Shown here in pieces: positions 8,002 to 15,897 of a stretch of 64,000 nt of DNA. Source of the stretch: Pseudomonas sp. RSB 5.4 (GTDB taxonomy: Bacteria > Pseudomonadota > Gammaproteobacteria > Pseudomonadales > Pseudomonadaceae); the NCBI RefSeq assembly GCF_037126175.1, contig NZ_CP146986.1, positions 2,074,501 to 2,138,500 of the forward strand, written 5' to 3'. The translations under genes were made by a program, and so were the position numbers. Each line of letters begins with the position of its first letter. Within the stretch, counting starts at the first letter, position 1. The notes below the pieces were generated by a model that worked only from the letters and a program-made list of their open reading frames with translations, was not told where the DNA came from and did not search any database.

Positions 8002-9374
8002 TTTCCATACGTGCGCGGATTCTGGTGCCGGTGCTGATTCTGGTATTGATCGGCGATCTGCTGATCAGTTGGCTGGTGCTGCGCGACAGTCACCATGAAA
8101 TCGAAGAGGTCTACGATGCCCAACTGGCGCAAAGTGCGCGCCTGCTGCAAGGCGTACTGGCCCAGCGCGCGCCGGGCGACAACGACTGGAGCCGGCTCTA
8201 TCAGGCCTTCGATGAAGCGATGAGCCGGGTCGGCGACGGCGAGGCTGCGCACCCATACGAAACCCGTCTGACCTTTCAGGTCTGGCGCAGCGACGGCCAA
8301 TTGCTGGTGCGCTCGGCTGAAGCCCCGGAGCTTGCGGCGCCGCCCACCACCCTCGGCTCCCATGACCTGATAGAGAACGGCCGCGACTGGTGTGCGTTCC
8401 TGCTCAAGGATCCGCAACAGGGGCTGCTGATCTGGGTCGGCGAGCGTGACGACATCCGTCAGGACCTGATCGAGCGCATCGTCGGCCACACGCTGTGGCC
8501 GAGCCTTATCGGCGTCCCGCTGCTGGCCGCGCTGATCTGGCTGACCATCGGTTGGGGCCTGCAACCGCTGCGCGCGATGGCGCAGAGCATTCGCGGACGT
8601 GACACCGAAACCCTGAAACCGCTGCACCTCAGCCCCCTGCCCCACGATCTGGAGCCGATGCAGACGGCGCTCAATCGTCTGCTGCAACAGATCGACAATC
8701 TGCTGGCGCGGGAGCGGCGCTTCATTGCCGACGCCGCCCATGAGCTGCGCACACCGCTGGCGATCCTGCGGATCCACGCGCAAAACGCGCAACTGGCGGC
8801 GACCCCGCAACAACGCGAAGAGGCGCTGGAGTATCTGGTCAGCGCGGTGGATCGGGCGACGCGTATCGCCAGTCAATTGTTGACCATGGCGCGCATCGAA
8901 CCACACCTGGCCAATCCCGAAACCCGCACCGTGGAACTGACCGAACTGGTGCGCGAAGAACTCGCCGAACTGGCACCGCTGGCCCTGGAAAAAGACGTCG
9001 AACTGATCCTCGACAGCGACCACCACTGCCCGGTCGACACTGACCCGGTGGCCCTCGCCATCGCCTTGCAGAACCTGGTGACCAACGCCCTGAACTTCGC
9101 CCCGCCGGGCAGCGAGGTGCGGGTCCAGGTGCAACCGCAGGCGGGCGGCGCGGTGTACATCAGCGTCGAGGACGCCGGCCCCGGTATCAACGAGCAGGAA
9201 TACGCGCGGCTGTTCGAGCGTTTCTACAGCCACGGCCACGGTAACGGCGCGGGACTGGGGCTGGCGATCGTGCAGATGATCGTCAGCAAGATCGGCAGCA
9301 CGCTGCAGCTGTACAACCGGCCGCAGGGCGGGTTGTGTGCGGAGTTACGGATCAATGAGGCCCCCTTGGCTTAG
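7998..9374 (+). CDS. Sensor histidine kinase (PmrB/QseC-like)
   Basis: 458 residues. TM1 about 7-28, a periplasmic sensor of ~125 residues, TM2 about 160-182, HAMP-like linker (GWGLQPLRAMAQSIRGRD), H box FIADAAHELRTPLA with phosphorylated His248, N box NLVTNALNFAPPGS, G1 VEDAGPGI, and G2 GAGLGLAIVQMI. It should phosphorylate the response regulator with which it overlaps by 4 bp. The short sensor loop lacks a recognisable ligand domain and no EXXE iron-type motif is obvious in it, so the signal is unknown. Confidence 0.93.
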   Translation: MISIRARILVPVLILVLIGDLLISWLVLRDSHHEIEEVYDAQLAQSARLLQGVLAQRAPGDNDWSRLYQAFDEAMSRVGDGEAAHPYETRLTFQVWRSDGQLLVRSAEAPELAAPPTTLGSHDLIENGRDWCAFLLKDPQQGLLIWVGERDDIRQDLIERIVGHTLWPSLIGVPLLAALIWLTIGWGLQPLRAMAQSIRGRDTETLKPLHLSPLPHDLEPMQTALNRLLQQIDNLLARERRFIADAAHELRTPLAILRIHAQNAQLAATPQQREEALEYLVSAVDRATRIASQLLTMARIEPHLANPETRTVELTELVREELAELAPLALEKDVELILDSDHHCPVDTDPVALAIALQNLVTNALNFAPPGSEVRVQVQPQAGGAVYISVEDAGPGINEQEYARLFERFYSHGHGNGAGLGLAIVQMIVSKIGSTLQLYNRPQGGLCAELRINEAPLA

Positions 9375-9414
9375 CGCTGCTCACGTCAGATTGAAACGCT
9401 GCGTGAAGATTCGC

Positions 9415-9519
9415 TGTGGCGAGGGAGCTTGCTCCCGCTGGACTGCGCAGCAGGCCTTCTGATGTTCGGCAACGAAAGGGCCGCTTCGCGACCCGGCGGG
9501 AGCAAGCTCCCTCGCCACA
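9415..9519. repeat. REPIN, TGTGGCGAGGG type
   Basis: Two inverted REP arms, TGTGGCGAGGGAGCTTGCTC at the left and its complement at the right, enclose ~60 bp with inner pairing (GGCCGCTTCGCGACCC side). This is the REP-doublet structure common between genes of the P. fluorescens group, moved by RAYT transposases encoded elsewhere. It follows the histidine kinase stop by 40 bp and may also stabilise or end that transcript. Confidence 0.85.
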
Positions 9520-9551
9520 GAGTCTTGCGTTTATTGATCGTCTCGATGTTT

Positions 9552-9583
9552 TTGACAGATTTTTCATGTTTGGCTGGTATGCT
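9552..9583 (+). promoter_or_regulatory. Likely promoter of the mntP leader
   Basis: A perfect -35 hexamer TTGACA at 9552-9557 is followed by TGGTAT (9575-9580, spacing 17) overlapping TATGCT (9578-9583, spacing 20). It ends just before the riboswitch aptamer, where a transcription start is expected. The -10 assignment is uncertain. Confidence 0.45.
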
Positions 9584-9591
9584 GCCAGCCC

Positions 9592-9749
9592 TCGTTGGGG
9601 AGTAGCCTGTTTCCGAGTCCCTCGGAAGCGTTCGTATCAACATTCTCGGCAACATGCCGTGGTACGAACACCTTTTGGTTGGTGAGACCGACGACACATC
9701 CATGCCTAAAGTCGGGCGTGTGGTTGTGTCGTTGACTCATAGCCCGACT
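9592..9749 (+). promoter_or_regulatory. yybP-ykoY manganese riboswitch upstream of mntP
   Basis: The aptamer closes with P1 TCGTTGG (9592-9598) pairing to CCGACGA (9688-9694), has the signature GGGGAGTAGCC at 9597-9607, an inner hairpin TTCCGAG/CTCGGAA (9611-9627), a second helix GTTCGTATC/GGTACGAAC (9630-9638 with 9661-9669), and the conserved GAGACCG before P1 closes. The following hairpin AGTCGGGC/GCCCGACT (9710-9717 with 9742-9749) is the expression platform; the Shine-Dalgarno GGAAG abuts its right arm. High Mn2+ should turn on mntP. The class and its Mn2+ ligand are established; the switching mode here is inferred. Confidence 0.88.
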
Positions 9750-9763
9750 GGAAGTGTGCCCCC

Positions 9764-10327
9764 GTGAATCCTGTTTCCCTCATATTCCTCGCTCTGGCCA
9801 TGTCCACGGACGCGTTCGCCGCGGCCATCGGCAAAGGCTCCAGCCTGCACAAACCACGTCTGACCGAAGCACTGCGCACCGGCCTGATCTTCGGCGTGAT
9901 CGAAGCCATCACCCCGATCATCGGCTGGCTGATCGGTCAGGCCGCCACCCGCTGGGTGGCCGAATGGGACCACTGGATCGCCTTCACCCTGCTGGTGATC
10001 CTCGGTCTGCACATGATCTACAACGGCCTGAAACACGAAGACGAGGAAGAAGAAAAGCCCGGCCAGCATTCGTTCCTGATTCTGGCAGTCACCGCGTTCG
10101 CCACCAGCATTGACGCCCTCGCAGTCGGCGTCGGCCTGGCGTTTGTCGACGTGAATATCTGGGTGGCGGCAGCGGCCATCGGCGTGGCAACCATGACCAT
10201 GGTGACCATCGGCGTGATGCTCGGCCGGGTACTCGGCGCAGTGGTTGGCAAGCGTGCGGAAATCGTCGGTGGCGTGGTGCTGATGATCGTCGGCGCGACC
10301 ATTCTGTACGAGCACTTGTCAGCCTGA
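9764..10327 (+). CDS. mntP: Manganese efflux pump MntP
   Basis: 187 residues, six transmembrane helices in two homologous halves. The paired acidic motifs [12 protein letters not shown] (helix 1) and [14 protein letters not shown] (helix 4) mark the MntP family, with a charged cytoplasmic loop ([11 protein letters not shown]) between the halves. It exports Mn2+ across the inner membrane. The start is GTG 9764, with GGAAG about ten bases upstream next to the riboswitch hairpin, consistent with translational control. Monocistronic: the next gene is convergent and its stop is one base away. Confidence 0.95.
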   Translation: MNPVSLIFLALAMSTDAFAAAIGKGSSLHKPRLTEALRTGLIFGVIEAITPIIGWLIGQAATRWVAEWDHWIAFTLLVILGLHMIYNGLKHEDEEEEKPGQHSFLILAVTAFATSIDALAVGVGLAFVDVNIWVAAAAIGVATMTMVTIGVMLGRVLGAVVGKRAEIVGGVVLMIVGATILYEHLSA

Positions 10328-10328
10328 T

Positions 10329-11042
10329 TCAGGCGCGGATCAGCGCCGCCAGTGTCATCGCGTTGCCCAACGCGGCGCCACTGGCGGTGTTGTCGAAGAT
10401 GCACCAGACGCTGGTGCCTTCAGCAGCGCAGAGCTGCATGTTCTGCGCAAGCTGCTGCAGATAAGGCAGCTCATAAGCACTGTGATAAATCCGTGGCGCG
10501 CCATGCAGTCGCCAATAGCGCACACCCGCCCAGCCCTGCGCCGAGACATCGCTACTGATTCGCGATGGATCGACCATGACCTGGGCAATCCGATACGCCT
10601 GCAGCATCGGCTCCGCCATCACCCACGATTCATGCCGTGGCTCCAACACCACATCACCCGCGAATCGTTGGCGCAACGCCACGAAAAACGCTTCTGCACG
10701 TGCCGGCTCAAAGGCCAGCGACGGCGGCAGTTGCACCAGCAAGCATCCCAGCCGATCGGCCAAGCCCTCGCACTGCCCGAGAAACTCATCCAGCGCTCGC
10801 TCACAGTTTTGCAGACGCAATTCATGAGTAATCTGCTTCGGCACCTTCACTGAAAAACGAAAGCCTGGCGGCACCGAATCCGCCCAGCGCGCATAGGTCT
10901 GACGCCGATGCGGGCGATAGAACGAGCTGTTGATTTCCACACATTCGAGCCGCGCCGCATAACGCTGCAGATGCGTGCCCTCGGCCGGAAACTGCGGCCA
11001 ATACTCACGCCCCAGACTCCAGCCTGCGCAACCGATGAACAT
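10329..11042 (-). CDS. DUF72 domain-containing protein
   Basis: 237 residues, full length for the family. N-terminal MFIGCAGWSLGREYWPQFPAEG, then VEINSSFYRPHRRQTYARWADSVPPGFRFSVKVPKQITHE, and the C-terminal FDNTASGAALGNAMTLAALI are typical DUF72 (TIM-barrel) signatures. Cytoplasmic, biochemical function not established for the family. The start at 11042 was chosen because residues further upstream come from the REPIN array. Its stop is adjacent to the mntP stop (convergent). Confidence 0.88.
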   Translation of the reverse strand: MFIGCAGWSLGREYWPQFPAEGTHLQRYAARLECVEINSSFYRPHRRQTYARWADSVPPGFRFSVKVPKQITHELRLQNCERALDEFLGQCEGLADRLGCLLVQLPPSLAFEPARAEAFFVALRQRFAGDVVLEPRHESWVMAEPMLQAYRIAQVMVDPSRISSDVSAQGWAGVRYWRLHGAPRIYHSAYELPYLQQLAQNMQLCAAEGTSVWCIFDNTASGAALGNAMTLAALIRA

Positions 11043-11100
11043 CAAAAAAGCACCTTCGCCGCTTCGCGCATAAAAATCTCCACGGTCTTCGTTCACAAAC

Positions 11101-11506
11101 TTGGGATTCGACGAAACACCTGTGGGAGCTGGCTTGCCAGCGAAGGCGTCGACACATCCACAATCGCTGCGCCTGACACACCGCCTTCGCGAGCAAGCCC
11201 GCTCCCACAATTTCGGCGGCGTTCACAGATTGGGGGTACGACGAAACACCTGTGGGAGCTGGCTTGCCAGCGAAGGCGTCGACACATCCACAACTTCTGC
11301 ACCTGACACAGCGCCTTCGCGAGCAAGCCCGCTCCCACAATTTCGGCGGCGTTCACAGATTGGGGGGACGACGAAATACCTGTGGGAGCTGGCTTGCCAG
11401 CGAAGGCGTCGACACATCCACAACTTCTGCACCTGACACAGCGCTTTCGCGAGCAAGCCCACTCCCACAGGTTTCAGCGGCGTTCACAGATTTGGGGCAC
11501 GGCGAA
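11101..11506. repeat. Three-copy 130-bp tandem array of REPINs
   Basis: The same unit occurs three times at an exact 130-bp period. Each holds a REPIN hairpin (11121-11209, 11251-11339, 11381-11469) with left end TGTGGGAGCTGGC and right end GCTCCCACA (ACTCCCACA in copy 3), plus a ~41-bp spacer also shared (TTTCGGCGGCGTTCACAGAT...). Because spacers are conserved too, the array grew by tandem duplication of whole units. It separates the DUF72 gene from the TPP-enzyme gene; no coding potential is credible inside. Confidence 0.93.
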
Positions 11507-11518
11507 GCTCCTATGCGG

Positions 11519-13306
11519 TTATTTTTTGCCTGGAAGGACGCTCGCCAGCACCTGCTTGGCGGCTTGCACGATGACGCCCGCCTCGTCCGGGTCGCCCTTG
11601 AGCAGGGTCGTGGCAAATTTCTTCGCCTGTTGGAGCGTGATGTGCGGCGGCAACGGCGGTACGTTGGGATCGGTCTTGAACTCGATCAGCACCGGCACCT
11701 CCGAAGCCAATGCCTGCTCCCAAGCGGCGGCAACGTCCTCTTCGCGGTCGACGAAAATCCCTTTCAGGCCGATGGAAATGGCGAACAGGTGATACGGCAC
11801 GTCGGGGATGCTTTGCGAGGCTTCGAACTTCGGATCGCCCTCCATCACCCGCTGTTCCCAAGTGACCTGATTCAGATCCTCGTTGTTGAACACCGCGCAG
11901 ATCCACTTCGGACTGTCCCACTGGCGCCAGTATTTGGCGACGGTGATCAGCTCGGCCATGTTGTTCATCTGCATCGCGCCATCCCCCACCAGGGCAATCA
12001 CCGCGCGCTCGGGATGGGCGAACTTGGCGGCAATCGCGTACGGCACGGCAGCCCCCATCGAAGCCAGTCCGCCGGACAGCGAACACTGCATGCCCCGGCG
12101 GATTTTCAGGTCACGGGCGTACCAGTTGGCGCAGGAGCCCGAATCGCTGGTGATGATTGCCTGATCCGGCAGACGCGGTGACAGTTCATACACCACCCGC
12201 TGTGGATTGATCGGTGTGGCTTTGGCCATGGCACGCTTTTCCAGGGTCTTTTCCCAGCTGCCGCGCCAGCCTTCGATCTTTTTGCGCCACTTGCGCGAGG
12301 TCTTCTGTTCGAGCAACGGCAGCAACGCAGCAAGGGTTTCGGCGGAGTCACCAACCAGATTGACCTCCATCGGATAACGCAGGCTGAGCATGTCGGGTTG
12401 CAGGTCGATCTGCACGCCGCGCGCCTGACCTTCCTTGGGCAGAAATTCGGCATAGGGGAAACCCGAGCCAATCATCAGCAAGGTGTCGCATTCGTTCATC
12501 ATCTTGTAGCTCGGTTCGGTGCCCAGCAGACCAATGCTGCCGGTGACCCACGGCAAATCGTCCGGCAGCGCAGCCTTGCCGAGCAACGCCTTGGCGACCC
12601 CGGCACCGAGTTTTTCCGCGATGGCGATCACTTCATCCGTCGCCTGCAACGCGCCGGCGCCCACCAGAATCGCAACCTTTTCACCGCTGTTCAGAACGTC
12701 GGCGGCGCGCTGCAGATCCGCCTCGTAGGGCAGCACTTTCGGCTTGGTGTAACCGACGCCAGAGTGCGCGGTGCCATGCGCCCGCGCCGGTGGTTCGTAC
12801 TCAAGATCCTGCAAATCATTGGGCAGGATTATCGCTGTCACCCGCCGCTCGCCAACCGCTGTGCGCACGGCGCGGTCGAGCAGATGTCGTACTTGCGACG
12901 GCGCCGACGCCTGCTGCACAAAAGCCCCGGCCACATCCTTGAACATCGAGACCAGGTCCAGCTCCTGCTGGTAATGGCTGCCAAGTGCGGTGCGCGCCTG
13001 CTGACCAACAATCGCCAGCACCGGTTGGTGATCCATGCGGGCGTCGTACAGCCCGGTAATCAAGTGCGTAGCGCCGGGGCCTGAAGTGGCAATGCACACA
13101 CCTAGTTCGCCCGTGAACTTGGCATGGGCCGAAGCCATGAACGCGGCCATTTCTTCGTGCCGGGCCTGAACGAATTCGATCTTGCCATTGGCTCGGGCGA
13201 GCGCGCCGAACACGCCATTGATGCCGTCTCCCGGATAACCAAAAATCCGCGTGACGCCCCATTGGCTGAGCCGCTCAACCAGAAAATCTCCCACTGTCGT
13301 CGTCAT
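11519..13306 (-). CDS. Thiamine pyrophosphate-requiring enzyme (pyruvate oxidase/acetolactate synthase-like)
   Basis: 595 residues with the three-domain TPP-enzyme plan. PYR domain with catalytic Glu in VQARHEEMAAF (near residue 51) and SGPGATHLITGL; central Rossmann domain from about 190 (KVAILVGAGAL); PP domain with the Mg-TPP motif GDGAMQMNNMAELIT...VFNNEDLNQVTWEQ. It probably decarboxylates pyruvate or another 2-oxo acid, but POX, IlvB-like and oxalyl-CoA-type activities cannot be told apart. The lysine-rich C-terminus lacks a clear PoxB membrane peptide. ATG 13306 follows AGGAACGAG. It may be read through from the transporter operon 111 bp upstream. Confidence 0.85.
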   Translation of the reverse strand: MTTTVGDFLVERLSQWGVTRIFGYPGDGINGVFGALARANGKIEFVQARHEEMAAFMASAHAKFTGELGVCIATSGPGATHLITGLYDARMDHQPVLAIVGQQARTALGSHYQQELDLVSMFKDVAGAFVQQASAPSQVRHLLDRAVRTAVGERRVTAIILPNDLQDLEYEPPARAHGTAHSGVGYTKPKVLPYEADLQRAADVLNSGEKVAILVGAGALQATDEVIAIAEKLGAGVAKALLGKAALPDDLPWVTGSIGLLGTEPSYKMMNECDTLLMIGSGFPYAEFLPKEGQARGVQIDLQPDMLSLRYPMEVNLVGDSAETLAALLPLLEQKTSRKWRKKIEGWRGSWEKTLEKRAMAKATPINPQRVVYELSPRLPDQAIITSDSGSCANWYARDLKIRRGMQCSLSGGLASMGAAVPYAIAAKFAHPERAVIALVGDGAMQMNNMAELITVAKYWRQWDSPKWICAVFNNEDLNQVTWEQRVMEGDPKFEASQSIPDVPYHLFAISIGLKGIFVDREEDVAAAWEQALASEVPVLIEFKTDPNVPPLPPHITLQQAKKFATTLLKGDPDEAGVIVQAAKQVLASVLPGKK

Positions 13307-13338
13307 CTCGTTCCTCGCCTGTCACCGATGCATGAAGC

Positions 13339-13365
13339 CTTCCCGGCGAAACATCCGCCGGGAAG
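13339..13365. other. Hairpin between TPP enzyme and MHS transporter genes
   Basis: Nine-bp stem CTTCCCGGC/GCCGGGAAG with a 9-nt loop. It lies in the 111-bp gap between two minus-strand genes and has no T tract, so it may attenuate or process a shared transcript rather than stop it. Confidence 0.4.
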
Positions 13366-13417
13366 TACAAAGGTCTGGACAGCCGGGAAGAGCGCGAAGT
13401 TTCGATTGTTTTTGCCA

Positions 13418-14752
13418 TTAGCCAGTGGCGACGGGTACAACCTGCGACCACTCGGCCTCATCGATTTGAGCAAGACTCAGGTGCGCCGTCTCCTTCAGAA
13501 GAAACGAGCATAGCGCCACGATACCCAGCGCAACCGCGCCGTAAACCGCCACCCCGAAGGCGTTGTGATTGTTGGCGATCAGAATCGCTGTGGCCGCACT
13601 TGAAGCGGTCCCGCCGCCCAGCGCCGCACCGATCTGATAAGCCGCCGACATCCCCGAATAACGCATGTGTCGCGGAAACTGTTCAGCCAGAAACGCCGGA
13701 ATAGGCCCCTGCGTCGCGCCCATGAACGCACCGATGGCGATGTAGGCAGCGGTAGAAATCAGCAGACTCTTGAGGCCGACCAGCGGGAAAAACGCAAAGA
13801 AGCCGAGAGCCATGATCACCGCGCCGAGGATCATCACCTGGCGGCGGCCGATCCGGTCGGACAGCAAGGCAAACAACGGCGCGGTGATCACGATGGCGAT
13901 CGACAGCGACAAGTCGAATACCAGCGCATCGGTACTGCCATAGCCCAATTGAGTGGCATACGACAGAAAGAACGTGCTGCCGATGTAGGCGATGGTCACG
14001 TAGCCGAAAGCGATGCCGGTGCACAACAGCATGGCTCTGGGCCGCGCACGCAGCGCTTCAAGCAGCGGCATGCGCACGTGGGCCTGCGGTTCGGCGGGTT
14101 GTTCAAGCGGTTTGTGCAGGCGCGCATACAGACCGATCAGCACCAGCACCCCACCGAGCCAGAATGGAATGCGCCAGGCAAATCCGGCCAGGTCATCGTG
14201 TGATGCGACACTGACAATCGCGAACACCCCGGCACCGAGAATCCCGCCGATACCGATGCCCATGCTGGTGAAACTGCCCCACAGCCCACGTCGCCCGGGC
14301 GGCGCCGACTCGATGCCGAACAGCGCCGCACCGCCCCACTCGCCACCGGCGGCGAAACCCTGCACCAGTCTGAGCAGCACCAGCAACACCGGCGCGCCCG
14401 CACCAAGGGTTGCATAGCCCGGCAGGCACCCGATCAACAGCGTGCTCAGGCCCATCAACAGCAGCGTGATCACCAGCATTTTCTGCCGGCCGAGTTTGTC
14501 ACCGTAATGCCCGAACACCATGCCGCCAAGGGGCCGGGCGAAGAACCCGGCGCCAAAGGCGCCGAAGGCCACCAGGGTCGCGGTCAGTGGAGCCATCTGC
14601 GGAAAAAACACTTGGGGAAACACCAGCGCGGCGGCGGTGCCGTATATCACGAAGTCATAGAACTCCAGGGCGGTGCCCATGCCGGAGACGAAAAACGTCC
14701 TCAGCGCTGACGGGGAACCGCTCTTGCGATCAATCTCGGTAGCCATGTGCAT
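13418..14752 (-). CDS. MFS transporter, metabolite:H+ symporter (MHS) family
   Basis: 444 residues, twelve transmembrane helices. MHS signatures: GMGTALEFYDFVIYGTAAALVFPQVFFP in helix 1, FFARPLGGMVFGHYGDKLGRQKML in loop 2-3, and RLVQGFAAGGEWGGAALFGIES in helix 4. Members import carboxylates, betaines or related metabolites with protons. The start may be ATG 14752 or ATG 14746; the former has GAG four bases upstream. It sits 31 bp after a C45 acyl-hydrolase gene and downstream of an exported amidohydrolase, suggesting it takes up their product or substrate. Confidence 0.9.
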   Translation of the reverse strand: MHMATEIDRKSGSPSALRTFFVSGMGTALEFYDFVIYGTAAALVFPQVFFPQMAPLTATLVAFGAFGAGFFARPLGGMVFGHYGDKLGRQKMLVITLLLMGLSTLLIGCLPGYATLGAGAPVLLVLLRLVQGFAAGGEWGGAALFGIESAPPGRRGLWGSFTSMGIGIGGILGAGVFAIVSVASHDDLAGFAWRIPFWLGGVLVLIGLYARLHKPLEQPAEPQAHVRMPLLEALRARPRAMLLCTGIAFGYVTIAYIGSTFFLSYATQLGYGSTDALVFDLSLSIAIVITAPLFALLSDRIGRRQVMILGAVIMALGFFAFFPLVGLKSLLISTAAYIAIGAFMGATQGPIPAFLAEQFPRHMRYSGMSAAYQIGAALGGGTASSAATAILIANNHNAFGVAVYGAVALGIVALCSFLLKETAHLSLAQIDEAEWSQVVPVATG

Positions 14753-14783
14753 TGCTCGTTTTGTTTTTATTGGAGGCCGCGAT

Positions 14784-15860
14784 TCAGAAACGCAGATAGC
14801 CGTTTCGGGCGAGCTGTTTGGGGTTGCCGGCGGCGTATTCGAGGACGCTGTTCTCGGTGTCGATGCCGATGGTCAGCAGAGTCTCCCAGCGTTCGGTCGC
14901 CGGCATGCTCAGATCCGGGTGGAAGCAGATCGGCGCGTCTTCACCCGCCTCGCCACACATGGCGTCTGCCCGATGGCTCAGGTTGCCACTGGCCATGTTT
15001 TGCAGCGCCGCGTTGACGTGATCGAAACGCGCGTACGTCGTCGAGGCATCCGGTGTGCGCTCGCCGAGGCTCAGTTCGGGATCGAGGAAGTGGTTGGTGT
15101 GGGTGATCCAGCCCTCGGCATCGGGCCGCACCACTGCGGTGAATGCTGGCGACATTTCAATGCTCACCGCACGCGGGCTTGAGTCCTCGCGGGAGAACAC
15201 GGTCAGCACCGTGGAGGCGCTGACCCGCGCTGAACGCGCCAGCGCAATCGCTTCGTCAACGCTGCTGGCTTCTTCAAGGATGCGCCGGGCAATCGCATGT
15301 ACCGGCACCCCGGCAGATCCATTGTCACTGACGTGATGCAGGATGTTGAAGTGAAGGCCCAGCCCGGCGCTGTTGACGCCGATCTTGCCGAGCATGCCGA
15401 ACTCGGTGAACAGTTTGACCGTCATGCCCGCGGCCGTAGTCAGCTGCAGAATCAGCCCGTTGGGCACCAGCGAATCGTGCCAGTCCCAGGTCTGGATGCT
15501 GCGCGGCGCCAGTGCGCCGTGGGGGGCGAACACGGCGGTCGAGCACTCGCCTTCGGTGGACGCCGGCATTACTGCGAGGATCTCGGTACGGGCATTCAGG
15601 CTGGCGAGCTGCCAAAGCGGCACCCCGGCACCTTCAGCAGTGGCGACGAGCTCTTCGGCGAGGCTCGGGCACCAGCCTTGGAGGGTTTGCAGACTGGCTT
15701 CACCGATGGCCTGCACCTGTGCCAGGGGAACACCGACCTGATTGAAGAAATCCAGATAAAGCGCCACCGTCTGGCGGATCTGCGCGGCCCAGGTAGTGCC
15801 AATCTGCTGCCCGCGAGTCTGCGGGTTACGGGTGTCGGTGACGAAGCAATGAACATTCAC
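14784..15860 (-). CDS. C45 family Ntn-hydrolase (acyl-CoA:6-APA acyltransferase-like)
   Basis: 358 residues. Family C45 proteins self-cleave to expose an N-terminal Cys; here this is probably Cys106 in STEGECSTAV, followed by TWDWHDSL and the later ITHTNHFL segment. Activity would be hydrolysis or transfer of an acyl group on an amide such as an N-acyl amino acid or lactam side chain. The start is GTG 15860 with AAGGA nine bases upstream; no ATG fits. It lies between the MHS transporter (31 bp) and amidohydrolase (37 bp) genes, so the three form an operon. Confidence 0.85.
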   Translation of the reverse strand: MNVHCFVTDTRNPQTRGQQIGTTWAAQIRQTVALYLDFFNQVGVPLAQVQAIGEASLQTLQGWCPSLAEELVATAEGAGVPLWQLASLNARTEILAVMPASTEGECSTAVFAPHGALAPRSIQTWDWHDSLVPNGLILQLTTAAGMTVKLFTEFGMLGKIGVNSAGLGLHFNILHHVSDNGSAGVPVHAIARRILEEASSVDEAIALARSARVSASTVLTVFSREDSSPRAVSIEMSPAFTAVVRPDAEGWITHTNHFLDPELSLGERTPDASTTYARFDHVNAALQNMASGNLSHRADAMCGEAGEDAPICFHPDLSMPATERWETLLTIGIDTENSVLEYAAGNPKQLARNGYLRF

Positions 15861-15897
15861 GAAAAAATTTCCTTGTTGTCGTTTTGAAGGGCTGCCG

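Noticed and set aside
11519..13306. IlvB (acetolactate synthase) identity for the TPP enzyme
   Set aside because: No small subunit gene nearby and the C-terminal motif region differs; pyruvate oxidase-like or other 2-oxo acid chemistry is equally possible.
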